In this document: positions 8,658 through 17,284 of the stretch, piece after piece | How the letters are laid out: each line of letters opens with the position of its first letter | Position numbering within the stretch: position 1 is the stretch's first letter | Assembly: GCA_903896015.1 (NCBI GenBank) | Contig: CAITWF010000059.1 | Span: 62,001-126,000, forward strand | Source of the DNA: an uncultured Opitutia bacterium | GTDB taxonomy: Bacteria > Verrucomicrobiota > Verrucomicrobiia > Opitutales > Opitutaceae | DNA length: 64,000 bases | Direction: 5' to 3' | Notes under the pieces: model-generated | The model's input: only the letters and a program-made list of their open reading frames with translations | Told to the model about the DNA's origin: nothing | Database searches by the model: none | Program-made: the position numbers and the translations under genes

Positions 8658-9152
8658 TCAGCGCACCTCGCTCAAAAACGCCACCAGTTCCGCCAGCGCC
8701 GCGTCCGCCACGATCGCCTGCGCCTGCGTGCGCGTCGCGTCCGGACACTCAACCCGCCCGTGTCGCAGCGAAAATTTCCCGCGCGCCCCACGCACCGCGA
8801 TCGCCCACCACGCAAACGGCACCGCCACGCCGTCCGCGGGCGAAGGCTCCGCGTAGCCCGTCGTCGCAACCGCGACGCCGGCGCCGAAAAGTTCGCACGC
8901 TCCCTGCGCCATCTGCTCCGCGACTTCGGCTGAGACACAATTCACCTTCTTCGCCGCCGCGCGATCGACACCGAGCAGTTTCACCTTCTCGTCGATCGAA
9001 TAGGCCGTGACGCCGCCGAGAAAATAAGCCGACGATCCCGAGACCGCAGCCACGCGCGCCTGCACATTTCCCGCCGTGAGGCTCTCCGCCACCGCGAGCG
9101 TGAGCTTCGGCGCACGCAACATCAGCGCTTTCAATTCCGCCGCTGCGCTCAT
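8658..9152 (-). CDS. CinA C-terminal domain (PncC-like) family protein
   Basis: A 164-residue stand-alone CinA amidohydrolase domain. The motif AVAESLTAGNVQARVAAVSG carries the catalytic Ser/Thr region, followed by SAYFLGGVTAYS. This family hydrolyses nicotinamide mononucleotide to nicotinate mononucleotide in NAD recycling. The later TGIAGP-type loop is altered to TGYAEPSPADGVAVPF, so activity on NMN is likely but not certain. Its ATG overlaps the stop of the exonuclease III gene (ATGA), giving a two-gene minus-strand operon. Confidence 0.87.
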   Translation of the reverse strand: MSAAAELKALMLRAPKLTLAVAESLTAGNVQARVAAVSGSSAYFLGGVTAYSIDEKVKLLGVDRAAAKKVNCVSAEVAEQMAQGACELFGAGVAVATTGYAEPSPADGVAVPFAWWAIAVRGARGKFSLRHGRVECPDATRTQAQAIVADAALAELVAFLSEVR

Positions 9153-9907
9153 TTGAGCTCCAACCCCACCGGACAATGATCGCTGCCCATCACCTCGGGT
9201 GAAATCCAGGCCCGCTTGAGCGCGGGCATGAGCGCCGCACTCGCGACGAAGTAATCGACGCGCCATCCGATGTTTCGTGCGCGGCAATTCATCATCTGGC
9301 TCCACCACGAATAATGACCGGGGCCTTTTTCAAACTCGCGAAACGTGTCCACGAAACCCTTCGCGAGCACCGTGGAGAAGTTGGTGCGCTCCTCATCGGT
9401 GAACCCCGCGTTGCGCCGGTTGGTCTTCGGGTTCGTCAGATCAATCTCCTCGTGGGCGACGTTGAGATCGCCGCAAAAAATCACCGGCTTCCTCTTCTCC
9501 AGCTTTTTCAGAAACGCCAGGAACGCCGGGTCCCACTCCTTGGTGCGGTAGTCGAGCCGCGTGAGCCCGCGCTGCGAGTTCGGCTGATAGACGTTCACGA
9601 GAAAAAAATCCGGAAACTCCGCCGTCATCACGCGGCCCTCGGTGTCGTGCTCGGCGACGTCAATATGGTTCGTGACCTTGAGCGGCTTCACCCGGGTAAT
9701 CATCGCGGTACCGCTGTAACCCTTTTTGTCGGCGCTGTTCCAGAAGGCCTCATAGCCTTTGGGCCAAGCGACGTGCTGCACGTCGCCCGGATGCGCCTTG
9801 GTTTCCTGCAGGCAAATCACGTCGGCCTTCACCGTCGTGAAATAATCCATCGCGCCCTTTTTCAGTGCGGCGCGGATGCCGTTGACGTTCCACGAGACGA
9901 GTTTCAC
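9149..9907 (-). CDS. xthA: Exodeoxyribonuclease III
   Basis: A 252-residue AP endonuclease/3'-5' exonuclease of the EEP fold for base-excision repair. Motifs: LVSWNVNGIRAAL at the N-terminus, ICLQETKA (metal-binding Glu), VNVYQPNS, FCGDLNVAH (catalytic Asp-Asn), GWRVDYF and the final GSDHCPVGLEL with the catalytic Asp-His. I use the GTG at 9907 so that the protein begins VKLVSWNVNG, the family's usual N-terminus; a TTG at 9943 would add 12 residues. It is translationally coupled to the CinA-domain gene. Confidence 0.95.
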   Translation of the reverse strand: MKLVSWNVNGIRAALKKGAMDYFTTVKADVICLQETKAHPGDVQHVAWPKGYEAFWNSADKKGYSGTAMITRVKPLKVTNHIDVAEHDTEGRVMTAEFPDFFLVNVYQPNSQRGLTRLDYRTKEWDPAFLAFLKKLEKRKPVIFCGDLNVAHEEIDLTNPKTNRRNAGFTDEERTNFSTVLAKGFVDTFREFEKGPGHYSWWSQMMNCRARNIGWRVDYFVASAALMPALKRAWISPEVMGSDHCPVGLELK

Positions 9908-9955
9908 GCGCGCGACTTCACGCGCCGCCCGCGCCGTGGGCAACTCGTTTCGCGC

Positions 9956-10381
9956 TCAATGCCAAGCCCCAAGCATCGCGCCTTGCAACGTGTAGAGCAC
10001 GACTTCGTGGCCCGCATTGATCAGCTGGAGCTGCAGGGAGCGTTTTTCGTAAACCCCGCCATTGCTCATCCGCATCACCGGGCCGAACAGCCCGACAAAC
10101 GCACCAAACGACGCGCCGTGTTTCCAGTTCGGCGTGCCGTGCGCCGCGATGAGTGCGGCCAGACCCACCGTGCCAAGCAGCGTGTAAATGAAACTCTTGA
10201 TGAAATAGCCCGCCATCCCGCCCTTCGCGCGATCGGCGGCAGCCATTTCCGGGGTGATTTTCATCTCGGCCATCCAGACTTTTCCAAACAGCACCGAATA
10301 CCACAGCGCGCCAACCATGAAGCCGGCGATCGCGACGACCAAGACGTGAACGTAATTCAGATGGGAAAGGACATCTCTCAT
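9956..10381 (-). CDS. DUF1761 family membrane protein
   Basis: A 141-residue integral membrane protein with about four helices: VHVLVVAIAGFMVGALWYSVLFG, FIKSFIYTLLGTVGLAALIA, GASFGAFVGLFGPV and HEVVLYTLQGAMLGAW. The short GALWYSVLFGKVWM segment is characteristic of DUF1761. No catalytic residues or partners are apparent and the function of the family is unknown. It lies 48 bases upstream of exonuclease III on the same strand. Confidence 0.8.
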   Translation of the reverse strand: MRDVLSHLNYVHVLVVAIAGFMVGALWYSVLFGKVWMAEMKITPEMAAADRAKGGMAGYFIKSFIYTLLGTVGLAALIAAHGTPNWKHGASFGAFVGLFGPVMRMSNGGVYEKRSLQLQLINAGHEVVLYTLQGAMLGAWH

Positions 10382-10440
10382 GGGATTTTTGGGGTAATGG
10401 ACGCCTCCGCACGTTAACCGCGAACGCGGAAAATCAAAGC

Positions 10441-10530
10441 CTGATGTTCGCCGCTACCTTGCGGGGAAATCCGCCGAGCCGGCCGCTGTCGCCACTGCCA
10501 AGGCGGATGACACGTGCTGACGCACCCCGC
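10441..10530 (+). promoter_or_regulatory. Leader with cobalamin-riboswitch-like sequence blocks
   Basis: The leader before the cystathionine gamma-synthase holds, in the order seen in cobalamin riboswitches, GGGGAAATCC (10463-10472), CCGCTGT (10483-10489), GCCACTG (10491-10497) and AAGGCGGATGACACG (10500-10514). The spacing is far shorter than in the full aptamer and the closing AGCCAGGAGACCTGCC-type box is not found. It could be a compact variant, a decayed relic, or chance. Confidence 0.3.
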
Positions 10531-10549
10531 CATTGCCATCGTCTTCCGT

Positions 10550-10580
10550 CTTTCAACTTTCACCTTTCAACCTTCAACTT
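10550..10580 (+). repeat. Short degenerate pyrimidine-rich repeat in leader
   Basis: Four imperfect copies of a TTTCAACC-like unit with a period near eight bases lie directly before the GTG start at 10589. There is no purine-rich Shine-Dalgarno sequence, so the ribosome must initiate without one. Confidence 0.5.
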
Positions 10581-10588
10581 AACGCATC

Positions 10589-12091
10589 GTGTCTGCCTTC
10601 ACCCACCTTCCGCTCGGTCAGCGCATTCCGGCGAGTCCGCATGCCGTTTCGTGCAGCCTGCCCACGATGCGCGCCGTCCGCGGCTACGAGGAAAAAGATC
10701 CCGCGATCACGCAGCACCTCACATCGGCCTATCCGCGGTTCGTCGTCCACCCCTACGCGAAGCAACTCGCCGCGCTCATCCTCCAAAAGCGATCGCTCGC
10801 CGGCCAGACGCTCTGGCTCACCTCCTCCACGCGCATGGCCGATGAGCTGCTCGCGCATCTGGGTCCGGCCACAGGCGCGAAACTCATCTCTGACGAGGGC
10901 GTCCACGGCGTGGCGCACCCCGAGTCTCCTGAACTTTTCGCGCGCGCGAAAACGTTTCTCCAAAACGTCGGCGGCTTCCTCTCCTCGCGCGAAGCCGAGG
11001 ATCAGCTCGTCCGCCGCGGCCCACTCGCCACCGCGCACGCTGAAGAGACTTTCGTCGGCGACGCCGCGGCCGAAATTCGCCGTCACCTCCGCCGCGCCAT
11101 GCCCGCCGCGAGAGACGCCGATCTGCTGCTCGCCCCGAACGGCATGAACGCGATCTACGCCACCTTCCGCGCGATCGCCCATCTCCAGGCCGCGCGCGGC
11201 CGCACCGTCTGGGTGCAGCTCGGATGGCTCTACCTCGATACGATCGCGATCCTTAAAAAATTCACGGCGACACCCGCGGACTACGTTTATGTCGGCGACG
11301 TGTTTGATGCCGAGGCGCTCGAAAATCTTTTTGCTGCCCACGGCGCCAAGCTCGCCGGCGTCGTCGCCGAGGTGCCGACCAACCCGCTGATCCAGACACC
11401 CGACGTCGCTGCGCTCGCCGCCCTCTGCAAAAAACACGGCGCCCGCCTCGTCCTTGATCCGTCGGTCGTCTCCGTCTTCAACCTCGATCTCCTCGCCTAC
11501 GCCGATGTCGTCACCTGCAGCCTTACGAAATACACCGGCAGCGAAGGCGATCTCACCGCCGGACTCGCCGCGATCAACCCGGCCGGTCCCGATGCCGCGG
11601 TACTGCGCTCCCGCATCGCGGATACCATCGAGCCGGTTTACGCGCGCGACCTCGCACGCCTCGCCTGGCAGATCGACCACACCGACGCTGTGCTCGCGCG
11701 CATCCACGAGAATTTGCCGCGCGTCGTCCGGTTTCTCGTGCAGCAACCAAGCGTCCGCGACGTGTTCTGGACGCTGCACCCCGACTCGCGCGACAACTAC
11801 CTCTGGCTCACCACTAAGCCCGCGTCCAACGGCGGCATGCTTTCTTTTTCCCTGCGGATGCCGATCGAGAAATTCTACGATCGGCTGCGCCTCCCGAAAG
11901 GCCCCAGCTTCGGCATGAAGACCACGCTGATTTGCCCGTTCATGTATCTCGCTCACTACGATCTGGTGACGACGGAGGCCGGTCGCGCCGAGCTCTTCGC
12001 CAGCGGCATCGATCCCGACCTGCTGCGTCTGTGCGTGGGCACCGAGCCGGCCGAAGAAATCATCGCCGCACTCGCCGAGGCGCTCGCTTGA
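10589..12091 (+). CDS. Long, fungal-type cystathionine gamma-synthase (PLP enzyme)
   Basis: A 500-residue Cys/Met-metabolism PLP enzyme, longer than the usual bacterial MetB (about 380-400). The N-terminal block HAVSCSLPTMRAVRGYEEKD followed by YPRFVVHPY resembles the extension of fungal cystathionine gamma-synthases. The PLP-binding lysine is in CSLTKYTGSEGD, preceded by LVLDPSVVSVF. It would condense activated homoserine with cysteine. The start is GTG and residues just after it match the conserved N-terminus, supporting it. metX and metW, which supply and regulate activated homoserine, lie 43 kb away in this window. A related PLP lyase activity cannot be excluded. Confidence 0.8.
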   Translation: MSAFTHLPLGQRIPASPHAVSCSLPTMRAVRGYEEKDPAITQHLTSAYPRFVVHPYAKQLAALILQKRSLAGQTLWLTSSTRMADELLAHLGPATGAKLISDEGVHGVAHPESPELFARAKTFLQNVGGFLSSREAEDQLVRRGPLATAHAEETFVGDAAAEIRRHLRRAMPAARDADLLLAPNGMNAIYATFRAIAHLQAARGRTVWVQLGWLYLDTIAILKKFTATPADYVYVGDVFDAEALENLFAAHGAKLAGVVAEVPTNPLIQTPDVAALAALCKKHGARLVLDPSVVSVFNLDLLAYADVVTCSLTKYTGSEGDLTAGLAAINPAGPDAAVLRSRIADTIEPVYARDLARLAWQIDHTDAVLARIHENLPRVVRFLVQQPSVRDVFWTLHPDSRDNYLWLTTKPASNGGMLSFSLRMPIEKFYDRLRLPKGPSFGMKTTLICPFMYLAHYDLVTTEAGRAELFASGIDPDLLRLCVGTEPAEEIIAALAEALA

Positions 12092-12110
12092 GTTCTGCCT
12101 CTGCTCGCCC

Positions 12111-12833
12111 ATGACGGAGAGCGTCCACCGATTTAGGAGCGAGCAGTTGGGCAACGAGCGCACGATTTGGGTTCGAGAACCAAACGATGCCGCCCGGCCT
12201 TCTCAGCTCATTATCTTCCTTGATGGTGAACTCTATCGCGAGCGCGTTGAGGCGATCACCGTGATCCACGAACTTGAAGCCGAATCGGCAATCGGCCGCA
12301 CGCTTGCTGTTTTCGTCTCAGTCGAAAGCTGGGAAGCGCGCTGGAAAGAATGTCCCTGCTTTCCGCCGTTTGCCCATTTTGTCAGCGACGAGTTGCTGCC
12401 TTGGATCGAAGCGCACTGGCCTGTGAGCAAAGGGCGCGGTGATCACGTTTTAGCGGGCTTAAGCTACACCGGCCTCGCGGCGGCGTTCGTCGCACTGAAG
12501 TCGCCGGGCAAGTTTGGCCGGATCATTGCCCAGTCGGGGTCGTTTTGGTCGGATAGCTGCTGGCTCGTCGGCCAGTTCGCGAATCTGGCGACCCCGCTAC
12601 CGACCGCCTTCTACCTCGACGTGGGCACGAGGGAAACCGCCACGAACGTTCAGCACCGCGAAGGCGTGCTTCAAGTGATGTCTCAAATCGACGGCGTCCG
12701 AAAATTTCGCGACGTGCTGATCGGCAAAGGGCATCCGGTGAAATATCTGGAATTTGATGGCGGCCACGATTTCGCCGCTTGGAAAAATACTCTCCCTGAG
12801 GCACTGCGTTGGGCACTGCCCGTGACGCATTAA
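12111..12833 (+). CDS. Putative alpha/beta-hydrolase esterase
   Basis: A 240-residue protein resembling the putative esterase (Fes/IroE-like) group. The nucleophile elbow is GLSYTGLAAAFVAL, the strand QLIIFLDGELY precedes it, and a C-terminal catalytic His lies in EFDGGHDFAAWKNTL. There is no obvious signal peptide. It starts 19 bases after the PLP enzyme, same strand, but nothing links the two functionally. Base composition from about 12120 to 12840 is less GC-rich than its neighbours. The substrate is unknown. Confidence 0.8.
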   Translation: MTESVHRFRSEQLGNERTIWVREPNDAARPSQLIIFLDGELYRERVEAITVIHELEAESAIGRTLAVFVSVESWEARWKECPCFPPFAHFVSDELLPWIEAHWPVSKGRGDHVLAGLSYTGLAAAFVALKSPGKFGRIIAQSGSFWSDSCWLVGQFANLATPLPTAFYLDVGTRETATNVQHREGVLQVMSQIDGVRKFRDVLIGKGHPVKYLEFDGGHDFAAWKNTLPEALRWALPVTH

Positions 12834-12871
12834 GTCACATAACGTTTGCTCGCGCCTATTTGTGTCCATCC

Positions 12872-13159
12872 GTGGCTAAGAATCCTGTGGCTGAAAATTC
12901 CTGCACGCTCGCGATCAAGGCGATCCCCAACGCCCCGCGCAGCGAGGTCGTCGGCTGGCTCGGCGCCGCGCTGAAAATCAAGGTTCACGCGCCTGCGCTC
13001 GACGGCCGGGCCAATGAGGCGCTGTGCGAATTCCTAGCAGGGGAACTCGGCCTCCCAAAACGCGCCGTCACCCTAGCCCACGGGGACAAGTCGCGCCAGA
13101 AACTCGTGCGCATCACCGGCCTCACGCTGGCCGAGGTCAAAACGCGCCTCGACGTCTGA
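12872..13159 (+). CDS. DUF167 (YggU) family protein
   Basis: About 95 residues. The core LAIKAIPNAPRSEVVGWLG, IKVHAPALDGRANEALCEFLA and LAHGDKSRQKLVRITGL match the YggU/DUF167 fold. GTG codons at 12872 and 12887 are both possible starts; neither has a ribosome-binding site. Function in the family is unknown. Confidence 0.8.
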   Translation: MAKNPVAENSCTLAIKAIPNAPRSEVVGWLGAALKIKVHAPALDGRANEALCEFLAGELGLPKRAVTLAHGDKSRQKLVRITGLTLAEVKTRLDV

Positions 13160-13264
13160 CCGCCGCTCCGGGCGGCCGCAAATGTAACGCCACCGTCACC
13201 GAAGTGCCGCCATTTTAGTGGGCAGCTCTGGGAGCCGTCTTCAGTGTGCTCCATCCCGACCGTC

Positions 13265-13963
13265 ATGCGAGTGCTGCTCGTCGAAGATTCCCTACGCCTC
13301 CAGGCCAGCCTGACGACCGCGCTCCAACGCTCCGGCTATGCGGTGGACGCCGCGCTCGACGGTGAAGAAGGCCTGTGGCGCGCAAAATCCGAGGACTATG
13401 ATGCGATGGTACTCGATCTCATGCTGCCAAAACGCGACGGCCTTTCGGTGCTCACCGCGTTGCGCCGGCAGGGCCGCACCGTCCACGTGCTCATCCTGAC
13501 CGCGCGCGACACCGTCGAGGATCGCGTGCGCGGTTTGCAAGCCGGCGCCGACGACTATCTCGTGAAACCGTTCGCGCTGGAGGAATTTCTCGCCCGGGTG
13601 CAGGCGCTCTGCCGCCGCCGCACCTCCGGCGGCCGCCAGACGCTTCTGGCCGTGGGTGATCTTGAGATCGATACGGTCGCGCACACGGTCCGGCGTGACG
13701 GCGCAAAAATCGCGCTCACGGCGCGCGAATACCAATTGCTTGAGTATCTCGCCGAACGCCGCGGCCACGTTGTCACCCGCGGTGAAATCGAGGCACACAT
13801 CTACGACGCCAAGGTCGACCCGATGAGCAACGTCGTCGATTCCGCCGTATGCGTGCTCCGCCGCAAACTCGCCGCGGGCGATGCGCCGCCGCTGATCCAT
13901 ACGCGTCGTGGCATCGGCTACCTGCTCGACACCGCGCCTACGCGCACCCCTGCGCCGCGATGA
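13265..13963 (+). CDS. OmpR-family response regulator
   Basis: A 232-residue two-component regulator. The receiver domain has the acidic pair in LLVEDSL, phosphoacceptor Asp51 in MVLDLMLPKRDG, the Thr in LILTARD and the Lys in DDYLVKPF. The C-terminal winged helix runs from about residue 130 (GDLEIDTVAHTVRRDG) through LTAREYQLLEYLAE and VVDSAVCVLRRKL to RRGIGYLL. Its stop overlaps the kinase start (ATGA at 13960), so the pair is coupled. It resembles QseB/PhoP-type regulators; targets are unknown. Confidence 0.95.
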   Translation: MRVLLVEDSLRLQASLTTALQRSGYAVDAALDGEEGLWRAKSEDYDAMVLDLMLPKRDGLSVLTALRRQGRTVHVLILTARDTVEDRVRGLQAGADDYLVKPFALEEFLARVQALCRRRTSGGRQTLLAVGDLEIDTVAHTVRRDGAKIALTAREYQLLEYLAERRGHVVTRGEIEAHIYDAKVDPMSNVVDSAVCVLRRKLAAGDAPPLIHTRRGIGYLLDTAPTRTPAPR

Positions 13964-15351
13964 AATCCATCCGCCGCCGGCTCGCGCGCGAGTTGCTGGG
14001 CGCGGCGCTCACCGTCTTCGGCGCTGGCCTGCTCGCGCTCTATTTCGCGGCGCGTCACACGGCGATTGCGCAGTTCGACGACGCGCTGCAGGTGAAAGCA
14101 CACGCCATCTGCACCATGACGCTGCCCACGCCGGCCGGCGTGAAGCTGTTTTTTTCCAATCGCTTCATGCGCGGTTTCGACAAGCGCACGCCCCACGATT
14201 TTTTCGAAATCTGGGATCACGGCTGCCCGCTCGCCCGCTCCGGCTCACTCGGGGAAGGCGCGCTGCCGCCAAACTTCGGCACGCTCGCCGCACCGCTCAT
14301 CTGGGATCTGCGGCTGCCGACGGGTGAGTCCGGACGTGCCATTGGCTTCACGTTCCGACCGCGTGATCCCGTGGCCGATCGGGTGGAGCAGCCAGAACTG
14401 CAAATCGTCGTGGCCGTCGAGCGGGCGCCGCTCGACGCCAAGCTGGTGCACCTGCTCTGGTTGGTCATCGCGTGCGCCGTCGTGCTGGCCGCAGCGACCC
14501 TCTGGTTCGTGCCGCGGGCACTGCGGCGCGGGTTGCGGCCGCTCCACCAACTCGGCGAACACGCAGCCCATATTGATGCCTGCTCGCTGTCCACGCGCTT
14601 CCCGACCCAGGGATCGCCCGCCGAGTTGCAGCCGATCACGGACCGCCTCAACGAACTGCTCGCGCGCCTTGAGGCCTCGTTTGAGCGCGAACGCCGGTTT
14701 AGCGCCGACCTCGCGCATGAGTTGCGCACGCCGCTGGCAGAGTTGCGCAGCCTCGCGGAATGCGCGCTCAAATGGCCGGACACGCGCAATGTCTCCACCG
14801 ACCGCGAGACCCTCGCGATCGCCCGGCAGATGGAGCAAATGGTGGCGCACATGCTGGCGCTGGCTCGCAGCGAGCACGGCCAGCTTACGGCGCAGGTGGA
14901 GCCGGTCGCGCTCGACGAGATTGCCCTTCGTGTCTGGCAAAACTGCACGGAGCGCGCGGCCGCCCGCCGCCTGCGCGTCACGGTTACGACTGTCCCCACC
15001 CCCAGCGAGGCCGATCCCGTGCTGCTTGGCTCGATCATCGCCAATCTCTGCGACAACGCGATCGACTATTCGCCGCCCTACGGTGAAATCGATGTTGCCG
15101 TCGCGGCGGTCGACGGTCGCGCCGCCCTGCGGATCACCAACACCACCGCGGATCTGGAGGCGGCCGATGTGTCGCGGCTGTTCGATCGGTTTTGGCGCAA
15201 GGAAAAGTCCCGCAGCGGGGGCACGCACCTCGGGCTCGGGCTGCCGATCGCCCGCACGTTTGCAGAGGCCATGGGCTGGTCGCTCACGGCGGCGAGCGAC
15301 CACTCGCAGCACCTGACGTTCACCCTCGCCTCGCCACTGAAGCCTTCGTGA
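13960..15351 (+). CDS. Sensor histidine kinase
   Basis: A 463-residue membrane kinase. Two transmembrane segments (LLGAALTVFGAGLLALYFA near residue 15 and LLWLVIACAVVLAAATLWFV near residue 170) bracket a periplasmic sensor of roughly 130 residues. A HAMP-like linker follows, then the HisKA box DLAHELRTPLAELRS with His253, the N box NLCDNAIDYSPP and the G2 box GTHLGLGLPIAR. It pairs with the regulator just upstream. Its last 32 bases overlap the 3' end of the convergent phosphatase gene. Confidence 0.95.
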   Translation: MKSIRRRLARELLGAALTVFGAGLLALYFAARHTAIAQFDDALQVKAHAICTMTLPTPAGVKLFFSNRFMRGFDKRTPHDFFEIWDHGCPLARSGSLGEGALPPNFGTLAAPLIWDLRLPTGESGRAIGFTFRPRDPVADRVEQPELQIVVAVERAPLDAKLVHLLWLVIACAVVLAAATLWFVPRALRRGLRPLHQLGEHAAHIDACSLSTRFPTQGSPAELQPITDRLNELLARLEASFERERRFSADLAHELRTPLAELRSLAECALKWPDTRNVSTDRETLAIARQMEQMVAHMLALARSEHGQLTAQVEPVALDEIALRVWQNCTERAAARRLRVTVTTVPTPSEADPVLLGSIIANLCDNAIDYSPPYGEIDVAVAAVDGRAALRITNTTADLEAADVSRLFDRFWRKEKSRSGGTHLGLGLPIARTFAEAMGWSLTAASDHSQHLTFTLASPLKPS

Positions 15352-16882
15352 TGTCGCCGGTCGGAGCCGTCAGGCGGATGCGATCGATCTCGTTGCCGCG
15401 CTCGTCAATCTGGCGAAGGAGGACTTCATCCCGCTCCACGTCGAAGATCGTGAGCGAATGGCGGTCGGACACCATCTGCGCGACGTAGCGGACGTTGCCG
15501 TCCTCTGGCAGCGACCATTTTTCCGGCGCGTTGTTGAACTCAGGATCATAGAGATATTTCCCTCCGGCTCCGGTCGTAATGTAGATCACGCCTTCCGCAC
15601 GAGTGGTTCTCTCGCCGTCGAAATTCCGATCAATCGTGAACTCACCAGCAATCAGCCGATCCTTAGAGTTCAAGTTCTTCGCCTTGGCCGTGTCCCTTGG
15701 TGCAAAGCGAAGCGGCTGGGTACGCTGGTAGTTGTGCTCGTGTCCGCTGAGGACGAAGTTCACCTGATGCTTCTCGAAGAGCGGGGCAAACATGCGCATC
15801 TGCTGCTCGTGCGAGTGATGCGCGCCGATGTTGAAGCAGGGATGGTGAAACGTGACGAACTTCCAGCGCGCATCCGTCGCCGCGAGATCGGCGTCGAGCC
15901 AGGCATGCAGCGTAGCATCCGTGGGGTCGATGTAGACGTTGGAATCGAGGCAGACGAAATGGGCGTCGCCGACGTCGTAGGAGTAGTTCGCCATCGTCGG
16001 GAAACGCGCCGCGGCGGCGGTCTTGAAGTTCGCCAGGCGTGCCTCCGGCCCGAAGAGGGTGGTCGCTTGTGCGGGCGCGGGCCCGTTGAGCGGAAAATGG
16101 AAATTTGTGTAGTAGGCGAGCGCGTCAGCGTTGAGGGCGAAGTTCGCACACGGTGTTTTTGTGTCGGGAATTACGCCCTCGACGTCGTGGTTCGCGATGA
16201 CGGTGTAGAAGGGAACTGAGCGGAGCAGCGGGGCTCCGATGCCGGGGCTCGCGAAATCGGCATTGTAGACGGGGAAAAAGTGCCGGCTGTATTCGGTATC
16301 GAGGCCGGATTCGTAGACGTTGTCGCCGGTGTTCTGGATGAAATCAGGGTTCGCGCGATAGGCCTGATAGGCGATCGCGCGCTCACCGGGTTCGCCAAAC
16401 GCATTGTCGCCGAACGCGGCGAACCGAATTTTCCGGCCGCGCGGTTGGCGCGTGGTGAAATAACCTTCGGCGATCGTCGTGGCGTTGCAGCGGACGCGGT
16501 AGCGATATTCGGTGCCGAGTTCGAGACCCGCGCAGGCGCTCACGTAGTTGTAGCGGCTGTCCTTGTCGCTCTTGCCGGCGTAGTCACGCGCACTGCGTTC
16601 GACAGCGGCGGTTCGGCCGTAGGTTTCGCCGCGGCCGAATTGCACCTCGAAGGCGGCGTCAGTCTTCAGCGTCTGCCAGGCCAGCCGCACGGTTTCGCCG
16701 CCCGGCACAAGGCCGCCCTCGGGTCCAGGCTGGACGTAAGGCAAGGCCGTGAAGATCGGCACGGCGAGCGACTTGATCGGGGAGATGGCGGCGAACAGCC
16801 CGCGACCGGTCGGCGCGAGCGCGAGAAAGGTGATGCCCCCGGCGGACCGGAGAAACTGACGGCGGGAAATCTGGGAAGTCAT
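15320..16882 (-). CDS. Tat-exported purple acid phosphatase-like metallophosphatase
   Basis: A 520-residue protein with a Tat signal (SRRQFLRSAGGITFLAL). A fibronectin-like N-terminal domain (about 55-150) precedes a calcineurin-like phosphatase domain with the metal motifs FGDNAFG, NTGDNVYESG, VIANHDVEG, FHHPCFN and LSGHEHNYQRT. Such enzymes hydrolyse phosphate esters at a di-metal centre, here in the periplasm or beyond. The ATG at 16882 is chosen because the twin-arginine motif then sits at residue 7. It is the third gene of a minus-strand run after the TonB receptor and a PepSY-like protein, spaced by 14 bases, suggesting coupled release and uptake of a phosphorylated ligand. Confidence 0.88.
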   Translation of the reverse strand: MTSQISRRQFLRSAGGITFLALAPTGRGLFAAISPIKSLAVPIFTALPYVQPGPEGGLVPGGETVRLAWQTLKTDAAFEVQFGRGETYGRTAAVERSARDYAGKSDKDSRYNYVSACAGLELGTEYRYRVRCNATTIAEGYFTTRQPRGRKIRFAAFGDNAFGEPGERAIAYQAYRANPDFIQNTGDNVYESGLDTEYSRHFFPVYNADFASPGIGAPLLRSVPFYTVIANHDVEGVIPDTKTPCANFALNADALAYYTNFHFPLNGPAPAQATTLFGPEARLANFKTAAAARFPTMANYSYDVGDAHFVCLDSNVYIDPTDATLHAWLDADLAATDARWKFVTFHHPCFNIGAHHSHEQQMRMFAPLFEKHQVNFVLSGHEHNYQRTQPLRFAPRDTAKAKNLNSKDRLIAGEFTIDRNFDGERTTRAEGVIYITTGAGGKYLYDPEFNNAPEKWSLPEDGNVRYVAQMVSDRHSLTIFDVERDEVLLRQIDERGNEIDRIRLTAPTGDITKASVARRG

Positions 16883-16896
16883 GGCAGAAAAATTTC

Positions 16897-17265
16897 CTAG
16901 TGATAAATCAGGAGCAGGAGTACGGGACCAAACGCCCCGGCGGCGAGGCAGAGGGCGACCGGGCGCCAACCGGCCGTGAAGCGGAAGGCCATCGCAATCC
17001 CAAGGACGGTCGTGATCACCATTCCGATCGCGGCCACAAGACTGAACCAACGCAGCGGAGCGTCGGCTTTGTTTGGCGTGCCCGGGAGGTGCGAGTGCTT
17101 GTGAATCGCCGCGAGGGCGGCGAGCGAAGCCGGCGCCGAGTAAGACCCGTCCCGGGCGTCTTGATGGAGACCGAATAACTGCCAGGCGCCGCTCGCTGCG
17201 AAAAAAATCAGGAGCGGCGCAAACAGCGTGCCGAGATAAAGGTGGAGCTGGCGGAGCCGCTTCAC
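16897..17265 (-). CDS. Small PepSY-like membrane protein
   Basis: A 122-residue membrane protein starting at GTG. Segments: LYLGTLFAPLLIFFAASGAW at the N-terminus, then WFSLVAAIGMVITTVLGIAM and VALCLAAGAFGPVLLLLI near the C-terminus. The opening RQLHLYLGTLFAP resembles PepSY-associated TM proteins found beside iron-siderophore receptors. It has a soluble loop with several His (LHQDARD, IHKHSHLPG) that could bind metal. It sits between the TonB receptor and the phosphatase. Confidence 0.7.
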   Translation of the reverse strand: MKRLRQLHLYLGTLFAPLLIFFAASGAWQLFGLHQDARDGSYSAPASLAALAAIHKHSHLPGTPNKADAPLRWFSLVAAIGMVITTVLGIAMAFRFTAGWRPVALCLAAGAFGPVLLLLIYH

Positions 17266-17284
17266 GGGAGGAGCTGGCGGCCGT

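Noticed and set aside
10550-10580. CRISPR-like short repeat
   Set aside because: Unit length is about eight bases with no spacers and no cas genes; it is a pyrimidine-rich leader.
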